Part shown: positions 10,281 through 18,400 of the stretch, piece by piece
How the letters are laid out: the number at the start of each line of letters is the position of its first letter
Position numbering within the stretch: the first letter of the stretch is position 1
DNA from: Sphingobacterium pedocola
GTDB taxonomy: Bacteria > Bacteroidota > Bacteroidia > Sphingobacteriales > Sphingobacteriaceae
Length of the DNA: 64,000 bases
NCBI RefSeq assembly: GCF_015209965.1
Contig: NZ_MU158690.1
Coordinates: 186,854 to 250,853, forward strand
Direction: 5' to 3'
The notes under the pieces: model-generated
Told to the model about the DNA's origin: nothing
The model's database searches: none
The model's input: only the letters and a program-made list of their open reading frames with translations
Translations under genes and position numbers: made by a program

Positions 10281-11990
10281 ATGACGATACATAAACACAC
10301 AAAAATATTTTCTCTGTTCGCTTTGCTATCTTTTGGTACAACCTCCTGCAGCGACAGTTTCCTGGAGGAAAAGCCTTATTCCAACTATGATGCGAATGCC
10401 AACGATCCATCTACTATCGAAAACCAATTGATCGGGTTGCATTATATCTATGCAGAACTATACGGTTATAGTGGAAGGCAGGGCTTTTTATCTATTTGGC
10501 AGATCGGGATGGACATCACGAGTGCCGGCTCTACAGAGGGCGTTGAAAATCCGTTCTATCAATATGCGGATTTAAATTCCGAGAATGGTGGCGTGAGCTA
10601 TATGTGGATAAAATGTTATGAGTTTATAAACAACGCCAACGGTATTATTAAATCCGTAGGAGAGAGCAACCCTGCTGCGGCTGCCGAAGCGCGTTTCTTC
10701 CGGGCGTATGCGTATAATATGCTAGTGACACTTTGGGGAGATGTACCGGTACTAACAGAACCGATCTCCGTGCCTACGTTTAATTATTCAAGAGTGCCTG
10801 TAGCAACCGTTGACGCACTTATCGAAGAAGATCTGACCTTTGCGGTTAATAATCTTCCTGAGGTAGGTAGCGCAGTATCCGAGAGTCGTATAAACAAGGA
10901 TATGGCCAGACAATTGGCTGCTGAAGCATATTTACGGATGGGAATGCGGGATGCCACTTATTTCGCAAAGGCCGAGAAGGAGGCCACAGATATTATTACG
11001 GGAGGCGAGTATAGTTTGATCGAACAACGGTATGGTAAGTACTTGGCAGAGGGCGGAGATTATTACCGCGATATGTTCCGTCAAGGCAATATGCGCCGAT
11101 CGGAAGGCAATACCGAGGCGATTTGGACTTTTGAGCTTGAATTTAACCGCGAGGTAAATGGCGGTACGATTGATGCACCGCAGCATCGTCGTGTATGGCA
11201 ACCCGCCTATCACAAATGGGACGGTATGGTCAATGCGGACTCGCTCGGAGGACGTGGTAACGGACGTCTTCGGTTGAGTAATTTTATGAAGTATACGGTG
11301 TGGGCTGGTCTCAATGGAGATGTCCGCAACAGTAACTACAATATTCGACGTACGACCAATTATAATCGCGCGAATTTTAATACAGTGATTGGCGTAGACG
11401 CAGAGGGGTATCGTGTAGCGAAAGATGCTGGTGTTCAAAATGTTACTATTAAAACTGGCGATAAAGTAATCCCATTTAAGACAGATAGCCTTGAGGTATG
11501 GTATCCTTTTCCCACTAAATGGGGAGGTTATGACCCTATCGATGATTTTGGTTATGGACTTATCAAGGACTGGCCGGTTATGCGTTTAGGAGAAACTTAT
11601 TTGCTACGTGCTGAAGCGAGGCTGCGTCAAAATAACTCAACCGGGGCAGCCGCGGATATCAATATCCTTCGGAATAGGGCATTTAAAAATGTACGTGAAA
11701 GTTCAGGCAGTGGCACGCTTGGTGCGGTGTCCGCGTCACAAATGACAGTTAATTTCATTTTGGACGAACGTGCCCGAGAGCTTATCGCCGAAGAAAACCG
11801 CCGGATGACGTTGGTACGGACCGGAACCCTTAAAGCACGAATTCCGCTAAATGGGGATCAAGGACCAAGCAACAAAATAACATCCGGATTTCAGGATTAC
11901 CATGCATTGCTGCCCATTCCGTTTACAGAGATACAACTGAATAACAAAGAAGGAGAAGGGCTTAAGCAGAATTTAGGATATCCAAAATAA
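10281..11990 (+). CDS. SusD/RagB-family surface glycan-binding lipoprotein
   Basis: The 569-residue protein has a lipoprotein signal (FGTTSC, lipidated Cys23), followed by CSDSFLEEKPYSNYD, the usual SusD start. TPR-like blocks include ARFFRAYAYNMLVTLWGDVPV, and the C-terminal block DERARELIAEENRRMTLVRTG and the ending LLPIPFTEIQLNN are typical. It caps the SusC barrel on the cell surface and hands glycan to it. The start lies 10 bases after susC, so the two are co-transcribed. A perfect 16-bp hairpin follows and separates it from the GH43 genes. Confidence 0.95.
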   Translation: MTIHKHTKIFSLFALLSFGTTSCSDSFLEEKPYSNYDANANDPSTIENQLIGLHYIYAELYGYSGRQGFLSIWQIGMDITSAGSTEGVENPFYQYADLNSENGGVSYMWIKCYEFINNANGIIKSVGESNPAAAAEARFFRAYAYNMLVTLWGDVPVLTEPISVPTFNYSRVPVATVDALIEEDLTFAVNNLPEVGSAVSESRINKDMARQLAAEAYLRMGMRDATYFAKAEKEATDIITGGEYSLIEQRYGKYLAEGGDYYRDMFRQGNMRRSEGNTEAIWTFELEFNREVNGGTIDAPQHRRVWQPAYHKWDGMVNADSLGGRGNGRLRLSNFMKYTVWAGLNGDVRNSNYNIRRTTNYNRANFNTVIGVDAEGYRVAKDAGVQNVTIKTGDKVIPFKTDSLEVWYPFPTKWGGYDPIDDFGYGLIKDWPVMRLGETYLLRAEARLRQNNSTGAAADINILRNRAFKNVRESSGSGTLGAVSASQMTVNFILDERARELIAEENRRMTLVRTGTLKARIPLNGDQGPSNKITSGFQDYHALLPIPFTEIQLNNKEGEGLKQNLGYPK

Positions 11991-12000
11991 GAATATTATT

Positions 12001-12037
12001 AACGGCCTTATTTTTTCGCGTAAAAAATAAGGCCGTT
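12001..12037 (+). terminator. Strong intrinsic terminator after susD
   Basis: The 16-base arms 12001-12016 and 12022-12037 are perfect inverse complements around a CGCGT loop. The ascending arm ends in six T and the descending arm starts with six A, so the stem itself holds the T/A tracts. It lies 11 bases past the stop and may attenuate rather than end transcription into the GH43 genes. Confidence 0.8.
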
Positions 12038-12147
12038 TGTCAATGATTGCGCCAGACGCAAGCCTAGCGGCTTGTTACCCTCCCGGCAAAGAAAGCTCGA
12101 TGAGATCTCGGCAAAACATTGAAACCTGAAATTTTAACATAAAACTA

Positions 12148-13146
12148 ATGAAGAGACAATATATCTTGTTGATCTATATGTTATTTGTTTGCGGCATCTT
12201 ATCAGTCCATGGACAGCGCAGTACTTCCAAAATACGGACGGATGTCCCAATAGATTCTATCCGCTTAAGCGACCCCTGTATACTGGCAGACAAAGCAACA
12301 TCTACTTACTATATGACTGGAACAGGTGGCAAGTTGTGGAAAAGTAAAGATCTAAAACATTGGACAGGGCCGTTTGATGTTGTACAACACAATCGGAATT
12401 CCTGGATGGGGAAAAATCCGCAAATATGGGCCGCTGAACTACATAAATACAAGGGCAAATACTACTACTTCGCCACGTTTACCAATAAAGATATTAAGAT
12501 TGATACGGTCAAGGGAAACATCATCGACCGTAGGGCTTGCCATGTATTGGTTAGTGATAAAGCAGAAGGTCCCTATAAACCGATGGCAGATTCGACATAC
12601 CTACCTGCTGACATGCCTACATTGGATGGTACCTTATGGGTGGACGCCGACAACAAGCCGTATATGATATACTGCTACGAATGGCTGCAGAACTGGGATG
12701 GTACCATAGAAAAGATTGAACTAAAAGAAGATCTCAGTGGTACCGTTGGTAGAAGCCATCTACTTTTCAAAGCCAGCGATTCTCCTTGGAGCCGGGAGCG
12801 ACAGGATGGAAAAATAGTTCCCAATAAGGTAACTGATGGTCCTTGGATATTCCGTACACAAACGGGAAAACTGGGTATGTTGTGGACGAGCTGGGCTTTT
12901 GATGTGTATACACAGGGAGTTGCCTATTCCGAAAGTGGTACCTTGGATGGCCCATGGATACAGGAACAGGAGCCGATAACACCTCCTGATTATGGACACG
13001 GGATGCTTTTTCGGACTTTTGAAGGAAGATTGCTTATGTCGGTACACAGCAATGTAAACAGGAATGGCGGACATATTAGATACCCGCATCTCTTCGAAGT
13101 AGATGATTCGGGTGATAGACTAGTCGTAGGGAAGCGACTTTATTAA
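12148..13146 (+). CDS. GH43-family glycosidase (single domain)
   Basis: The 332-residue secreted protein has a signal peptide (through SVHG) and a five-blade propeller. The base Asp42 lies in RLSDPCIL, a second acidic site in PTLDGTLWVD, and the third in VTDGPWIFRT. At this last place most GH43 enzymes have Glu; here it is Asp230. I recall some subfamilies with DGP at this place, so activity is likely kept, but the exact substrate (alpha-L-arabinofuranoside, beta-xyloside or galactoside) cannot be read. No C-terminal binding module is present. It is the first of three GH43 genes in a row, with a 55-base gap to the next. Confidence 0.87.
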   Translation: MKRQYILLIYMLFVCGILSVHGQRSTSKIRTDVPIDSIRLSDPCILADKATSTYYMTGTGGKLWKSKDLKHWTGPFDVVQHNRNSWMGKNPQIWAAELHKYKGKYYYFATFTNKDIKIDTVKGNIIDRRACHVLVSDKAEGPYKPMADSTYLPADMPTLDGTLWVDADNKPYMIYCYEWLQNWDGTIEKIELKEDLSGTVGRSHLLFKASDSPWSRERQDGKIVPNKVTDGPWIFRTQTGKLGMLWTSWAFDVYTQGVAYSESGTLDGPWIQEQEPITPPDYGHGMLFRTFEGRLLMSVHSNVNRNGGHIRYPHLFEVDDSGDRLVVGKRLY

Positions 13147-13201
13147 ATCCAATCTGAACCTAATAAGAACGAAACAAAAACTAACCCAACTGTGTTCTAA
13201 A

Positions 13202-15133
13202 ATGAAGATATCAACTATTATCACATTTTTCTTTTTTCTCGCAAGTATAACTGCCTTTGGGCAAGCATCATCGGTGAAACCTCAATTTGACGGCTATCTA
13301 TTCGCTTATTTTGAAGGTTCGGGATCTAAAGAACTGCAAGAACAGCTCCGTTTTGCCGTGAGTCAAGATGCAATCAATTGGAAGACCCTTAATAATAACC
13401 AGCCCATTATCCCATCAAGCGACATCTCCCAAACTGGAGGGATCCGGGATCCACATCTTTTAAGGGGCGCCGATGGCAAAGCGTTTTATATGGTTGCTAC
13501 CGATATGTTTACCATTAAAGACGGCTGGGAAAGCAACCCGGGAATTATATTGATGAAATCGGACGACCTATTGGACTGGAAGCATAGCATTATCGATCTG
13601 GAAAAATTGTATCCTAAAAAATTTAAAAATGTAAAATGGGTATGGGCACCTCAGGCGATTTACGACCCGAGCGCCAAAAAATATATGGTTTACTTTACAA
13701 TACGTTACCATAATGACGCCAAGCTCGATTTTTATGCGGCCTATGCAAATGAAGATTTTTCAGGATTTGAGCAAGAGCCCAAACTACTCTTCAGCCCCAA
13801 ATATGGAGGTATTGACGGAGACATAGTTTACAAGGACGGGCTATTTCATCTTTTTTTTAAGGGAAATACAAAAGATGCAAACGGCAAGGAGTTTAAAAAC
13901 GGAATCCGACAGGCTACAAGTAAATCCTTACAAGGTCCTTGGGAGGAAGATTTTACATACCTCGATGCCTATGCCGACACCACCGTTGTGGTAGAAGGCT
14001 CCAGTATATTTAGGTTGAATGACTCGGATGACTACATTTTGATGTATGATTTGTATGCCAATGGTCGTTATGAATTTCAGCGCAGTACGGATCTATTTAA
14101 TTTTACACAGAAACCAGAGTCCTTTAAAAAAGATTTTCACCCCAGGCATGGCAGCGTGATCAGTATATCCAGACAGGAGGCACAGCGGTTACAACAAAAA
14201 TGGGGCGGTGTACCCACGGCATTATTGCAACCCATAGAAGGAGGGGAACGGTTTCATTTCACCGCGAAAGGAAATCCACTTTTGACGCACCATTACACAG
14301 CCGATCCTGCAGCTTTGGTTCATGCTGATACACTTTGGCTATTTACTGGACATGATTTTGCGGGCGGACAAAAAGGATACAAAATGAAGGACTGGTTGGT
14401 ATTCTCAACCACGGATATGAAGAACTGGACGGAGTACCCTGTTCCGATGAAGATCACTGATTTTTCCTGGGCAAAAAGCGGAGATGCATATGCTGGTCAC
14501 GTAGCCGAACGTGACGGGAAATACTATTGGTATATCAGTACAAATTGGTCGGGTATCGGTGTTGGCGTGTCTGACCGGCCTGAGGGACCGTACAGAGATG
14601 CTTTAGGGAAGCCACTTTTAACAAACGCAGACTGTTTTGATTCCAAGCATTCGTGGGCCTGCATTGATCCCGCTATATTTATTGATGACGACGGACAAGC
14701 ATGGATATTCTGGGGAAATAGAGAATGCTACTACGCCAAGTTGAAGGACAATATGATTGAAATAGACGGGGATATAAAACGGATCGATTTTGAAGGCTTT
14801 CGGTTCACCGAAGCACCATGGATCCACAAACACAATGGAAAATATTACCTGAGCTATGCGACAGAGTTCCCAGAGAAAATTGCGTATGCCATGGCGGACA
14901 CAATCGATGGCCCTTACGAATATAAAGGTATACTGAACGAAATTGCAGGCAACAGTAATACGAACCATCAAGCTATTGTGGAGTTTAAAAACCAATGGTA
15001 TTTTATTTATCACAACGGAGGTATCAATCCCGACGGCGGTAGTTATAGCCGTTCGGTCTGCATGGATCCGATGTTCTACAACCCCGACGGAACGATTAAA
15101 CGCATTGTCATGACAACTGAGGGTGTTCAGTAA
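13202..15133 (+). CDS. Tandem GH43-GH43 glycosidase
   Basis: The 643-residue protein has a signal peptide (MKIS..ITAFGQ) and two GH43 propellers. Domain 1 (about 28-345) has base Asp83 in GIRDPHLLRG, GIDGDIVY in the middle, and acid Glu265 in VVEGSSIF. Domain 2 (about 350-640) has Asp368 in YTADPAALV, CIDPAIFIDDDG, and Glu537 in FTEAPWIH. Both therefore keep a full catalytic set by inspection. Two active sites in one chain suggest stepwise removal of two different linkages, or paired action on a branched arabinan or xylan-like side chain. The next gene is a related two-domain protein 20 bases downstream, so they form one operon. Confidence 0.87.
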   Translation: MKISTIITFFFFLASITAFGQASSVKPQFDGYLFAYFEGSGSKELQEQLRFAVSQDAINWKTLNNNQPIIPSSDISQTGGIRDPHLLRGADGKAFYMVATDMFTIKDGWESNPGIILMKSDDLLDWKHSIIDLEKLYPKKFKNVKWVWAPQAIYDPSAKKYMVYFTIRYHNDAKLDFYAAYANEDFSGFEQEPKLLFSPKYGGIDGDIVYKDGLFHLFFKGNTKDANGKEFKNGIRQATSKSLQGPWEEDFTYLDAYADTTVVVEGSSIFRLNDSDDYILMYDLYANGRYEFQRSTDLFNFTQKPESFKKDFHPRHGSVISISRQEAQRLQQKWGGVPTALLQPIEGGERFHFTAKGNPLLTHHYTADPAALVHADTLWLFTGHDFAGGQKGYKMKDWLVFSTTDMKNWTEYPVPMKITDFSWAKSGDAYAGHVAERDGKYYWYISTNWSGIGVGVSDRPEGPYRDALGKPLLTNADCFDSKHSWACIDPAIFIDDDGQAWIFWGNRECYYAKLKDNMIEIDGDIKRIDFEGFRFTEAPWIHKHNGKYYLSYATEFPEKIAYAMADTIDGPYEYKGILNEIAGNSNTNHQAIVEFKNQWYFIYHNGGINPDGGSYSRSVCMDPMFYNPDGTIKRIVMTTEGVQ

Positions 15134-15153
15134 TAATTTCAAGAAATATATCG

Positions 15154-17145
15154 ATGAATACACTAAAAAACAACTTATTATTGACCATTTATGTGTTGCT
15201 CCTTTTTGTCGGAGCAGCGCACGCCCAGGCTCATAAATACGGGCCAGTAGAGAAAGATTTTGCGGCCTATCTGTTTGCCTACTTTTCCAATAACGATCCA
15301 GAAGGAGAGCAAGTGCGGTATGCCGTAAGCTTAGACGGTATTAACTACGAACCGTTGAATGGTGGAAAACAAATTCTTTCTTCGGATAGTATATCACTGA
15401 AGAAAGGCGTGCGCGATCCACATATTCTGCGTTCGGAGGATGGCAAGTACTTTTATATGGTACTTACTGATATGCGCTCGAGCGAAGGCTGGCAGAGTAA
15501 TGATGGGATAATACTTTTGAAAAGTACAGATCTGCAACACTGGGAACATACGGCTATCGATTTCCCGACACGGTTTCCGAGCCTGGAAGGATTTGATAGA
15601 GAGAATTTACATGCAGTGTGGGCTCCCCAGGCGATTTGGGATGAAAAGGCACAAAAATACATGATCTACTATTCTATCGGACGGCATGATTGGGCTTATG
15701 CGGTGGATGAACATATACAGCCTTATTTTAAATTATATTATTCTTATGCGAATGCCGATTTTACCGATATTACCGAGCCTCAACCTTTATTTGATTTTGG
15801 TTCAGCCGCCATCGATGGTGATATCGTGTATGACAGCAAGAATGAAGAATATGTGTTGTTTTTCAAAGATGAAGGCCGTTCTACGATAAACAACGGATTC
15901 CGGACACGCAACGGTGTTATGCGGGCGACAGGTAAAAGCTTAACCGGTCCATACATTGCGGAATACCGTCATTTAAATTTTGACCAACAACCTGTGGAAG
16001 GATCAAGTGTCTTCAAACTAATCAATGCGGATGAGTATGTGCTGATGTACGATTGCTATACCAAGGGATACTACCAGTTCGGAAAAAGCACCGATCTAAA
16101 AAATTTCACTTTTAAACAGAACACCTCAACTGGCGGTAATTTTACACCTCGACACGGCTCGGTGATACCTATTACCCGTCGTGAGCTGCTGGCTTTAACG
16201 GAAAAATGGGGCCTTCCAACTGGATTTGATTTGCCGGCTCCTAAGAATAATCCGATTTTAGAAGGCTATTATGCGGATCCGGATATCCTCTATGCGGAGA
16301 AAACGAAAAAGTATTACCTCTATCCAACGAGCGATGGATTTACCAGCTGGAGTGGCACCTATTTCAAAACCTTCTCTTCGGACAGCCTCATGGACTGGGC
16401 CGATGAAGGCGTTATTCTTGATCTAAAGAAAGATGTGTCATGGGCTGATCGTAATGCATGGGCACCCTGTATTATAGAGAAGAAAATCAAAAAGAATAAG
16501 TATAAGTACTACTACTATTTCACCGCCGCGCAAAAAATAGGCGTAGCCGTAGCCAAAGATCCAACTGGGCCGTTTGTCGATTCAGGCAAACCGCTTATTG
16601 ATTTTAAGCCTGAAGGTGTAAAAGGTGGACAGGAAATTGACCCGGAGGTTTTTTACGACCCAAAAACAAAGAAAAATTACCTTTATTGGGGTAATGGATA
16701 TTTTGCCGTCGCGGAATTGGAAAAGGATATGATTTCTATAAAGAAAAATACCATAAAGGTCATGACGCCAGACCACACATTCCGGGAAGGAGTTACCGTC
16801 TTTTACCGTAAGGGGCTTTACTATTTCCTGTGGTCAGAAGATGATACGAGAAGTGAAAATTACCGTGTTCGGTATGCCTATTCCAAATCAGCTATCGGCC
16901 CCTTAACCATTCCCGAAGATAACCTGATCTTGGCGAAGGATCCAACAAAAGGGATATATGCAACGGGGCATAATTCAGTGCTACAGATTCCGGGTACAGA
17001 TGAATGGCGAATTGTCTACCATCGTTTTGACCGTCCGAATGGCATCAATATGGGACGTGCTGCCGGTTATCATCGCGAGGTGTGTATCGACGCCATGGAA
17101 TTTCTGCCAGATGGAACCATAAAAAAGGTGGAGCCCTCCCTTTAG
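15154..17145 (+). CDS. Second tandem GH43-GH43 glycosidase
   Basis: The 663-residue protein has a signal peptide (to AHAQ) and the same two-propeller layout as its upstream neighbour. Domain 1 has Asp88 in VRDPHILR, AIDGDIVYD and Glu282 in VEGSSVF. Domain 2 has Asp375 in YYADPDILY, EIDPEVFYD and Glu545 in FREGVTVFY. The N-domains of the two proteins share blocks such as AYLFAYF, WAPQAI, GDIVY and PRHGSVI; the C-domains are more different (SGTYFKTFSSDSL against VFSTTDMKNW). I infer an old duplication with change of specificity in domain 2. A hairpin at 17203-17235 ends the operon. Confidence 0.87.
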   Translation: MNTLKNNLLLTIYVLLLFVGAAHAQAHKYGPVEKDFAAYLFAYFSNNDPEGEQVRYAVSLDGINYEPLNGGKQILSSDSISLKKGVRDPHILRSEDGKYFYMVLTDMRSSEGWQSNDGIILLKSTDLQHWEHTAIDFPTRFPSLEGFDRENLHAVWAPQAIWDEKAQKYMIYYSIGRHDWAYAVDEHIQPYFKLYYSYANADFTDITEPQPLFDFGSAAIDGDIVYDSKNEEYVLFFKDEGRSTINNGFRTRNGVMRATGKSLTGPYIAEYRHLNFDQQPVEGSSVFKLINADEYVLMYDCYTKGYYQFGKSTDLKNFTFKQNTSTGGNFTPRHGSVIPITRRELLALTEKWGLPTGFDLPAPKNNPILEGYYADPDILYAEKTKKYYLYPTSDGFTSWSGTYFKTFSSDSLMDWADEGVILDLKKDVSWADRNAWAPCIIEKKIKKNKYKYYYYFTAAQKIGVAVAKDPTGPFVDSGKPLIDFKPEGVKGGQEIDPEVFYDPKTKKNYLYWGNGYFAVAELEKDMISIKKNTIKVMTPDHTFREGVTVFYRKGLYYFLWSEDDTRSENYRVRYAYSKSAIGPLTIPEDNLILAKDPTKGIYATGHNSVLQIPGTDEWRIVYHRFDRPNGINMGRAAGYHREVCIDAMEFLPDGTIKKVEPSL

Positions 17146-17202
17146 AGAACGTAGAGCTAAAACAGGTAAAGAAAGATGTAAATAGGAAGCACATCAATAC
17201 TA

Positions 17203-17235
17203 AAAACCAGCCTTCATTTTTGGAAGGCTGGTTTT
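17203..17235. terminator. Bidirectional terminator between the GH43 operon and the susCD remnant
   Basis: A perfect 13-bp stem AAAACCAGCCTTC/GAAGGCTGGTTTT with a 7-base loop (17203-17215, 17223-17235) has A and T tracts on both sides, so it serves the plus-strand GH43 operon and the minus-strand remnant ending at 17255. Confidence 0.8.
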
Positions 17236-17254
17236 AGTTAAATTTGTAATTCTA

Positions 17255-18294
17255 TCATTGTACTTTGTCCTCGTCGGCTACTGCTTCCTTCCAAGTGTCC
17301 CATGCAGGAGTGTTTGCATTATAACCACCGTAAACATAGTTCTGGCGGAGAGTACCTTTCAAATTAGCTGTGATAGCGGCATTAGGAACTGGCCAATATA
17401 GATTGCACTTATCCATTTTATAATTGAGCGTTCTGTTGTTGGAGTTTATCCCGCCCCGGTTGTACATACCGCCATATTTAACAACTCGCTTACACCAATA
17501 ACAACCGCCATTCAAATCTGTGCCCGAATGTTTATCATAGGTGTTTACATCGTAAGTGTTACCCCATTCATCTGGCTTTCCACTTAATGCTAAGCAATAT
17601 GAAACTCTGCTTAACTCCATATGGCGCCACTCCTCCAGATATAACTCACGAGCACGCTCATTCATGATGTCGGCAATTGTAACAGTTGTATATAATTGGG
17701 AACTTTTCGCTCTTTTACGTATTTCATTCACATCTGCGGCAGCTCCAGTTGCATCGCCAAGGCAGAATTTAGCCTCGGCACATAATATCGCGTTAGTCGT
17801 TGGATGCCTAAGTTTTAAATTTTCACCGTGGTAGATCGTACTTGCAGTCGAATATTTTATGGACTCCATAGCCCCCCAGTTCCCTACTTTGCTGTTGTGG
17901 TGTAGGTCTTCGATATGCTCTATTCCATTCATAACCCATAGAACATGTTCTGCGAAAGGCGTAGGGCGGATCGTACCTATACCGCGTCCGATTGCCCTAC
18001 CAAAATCGAGATTAGCCCTGTAGTTGGAATTATTACGTGCGTAGAGGTCTACGGCATTTTTTCCATCAGGCGACTGGATTCCGGCCGAGTTGTAAAACGG
18101 ACCGAAGATACGCATCGTGGCGGCTGCTGATGCATCTTTTAATATATCAATCTGTCCGATATCGTCAGGGTTTATCTCAGATAGCTCACCGTAGAGGATC
18201 ATCCATCCAAAATAATCAACGGATCGTTATGGCCCCCAGCGGTATAGATGGATCGTTGACCACGGATTCGCATGGAGCCTCCTCCGTAATCGGT
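17255..18294 (-). pseudogene. susC-susD deletion fusion remnant
   Basis: Reading the minus strand from 18294: TDYGGGSMRIRGQRSI, then NDPLIILDG, which are SusC plug-domain blocks. A one-base deletion at about 18202 shifts the frame to MILYGELSEINPDDI and IDILKDASAAAT, still SusC. At about 18115 the sequence jumps to a SusD C-terminal half: IFGPFYNSAGIQSPDG, HPTTNAILCAEAKFCLGD, MNERARELYLEEWRHMEL, ending with a natural stop at 17255. The SusC start, most of its barrel and the N-half of SusD are gone, consistent with one deletion of roughly 3.5 kb across the susC/susD boundary. The 315-residue ORF from 18202 is probably not functional. It lies just downstream of the hybrid regulator on the same strand. 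Confidence 0.88.
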
Positions 18295-18372
18295 TCAAAT
18301 GAATCCAAAAAATAGTTCAATCCCTTAAATTTAATGCTTAGTCAGAGCTGTATTAATTAAATCAATTGTTTA

Positions 18373-18400
18373 AATGATAGATTTGATATAATCTATCATT
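18373..18400 (-). terminator. Stem-loop overlapping the stop of the hybrid regulator gene
   Basis: AATGATAGATT (18373-18383) pairs perfectly with AATCTATCATT (18390-18400). On the minus strand it covers the TGA stop (18396-18398) and is followed by AT-rich DNA without a long T run, so terminator strength is uncertain. Confidence 0.5.

Noticed and set aside
10932..11438. 168-codon minus-strand ORF
   Set aside because: It is antisense to the conserved SusD coding region, with no signal or family motif.
14618..15163. 181-codon minus-strand ORF
   Set aside because: It is a shadow of the second GH43 domain of the 13202 gene, which has clear catalytic motifs on the plus strand.
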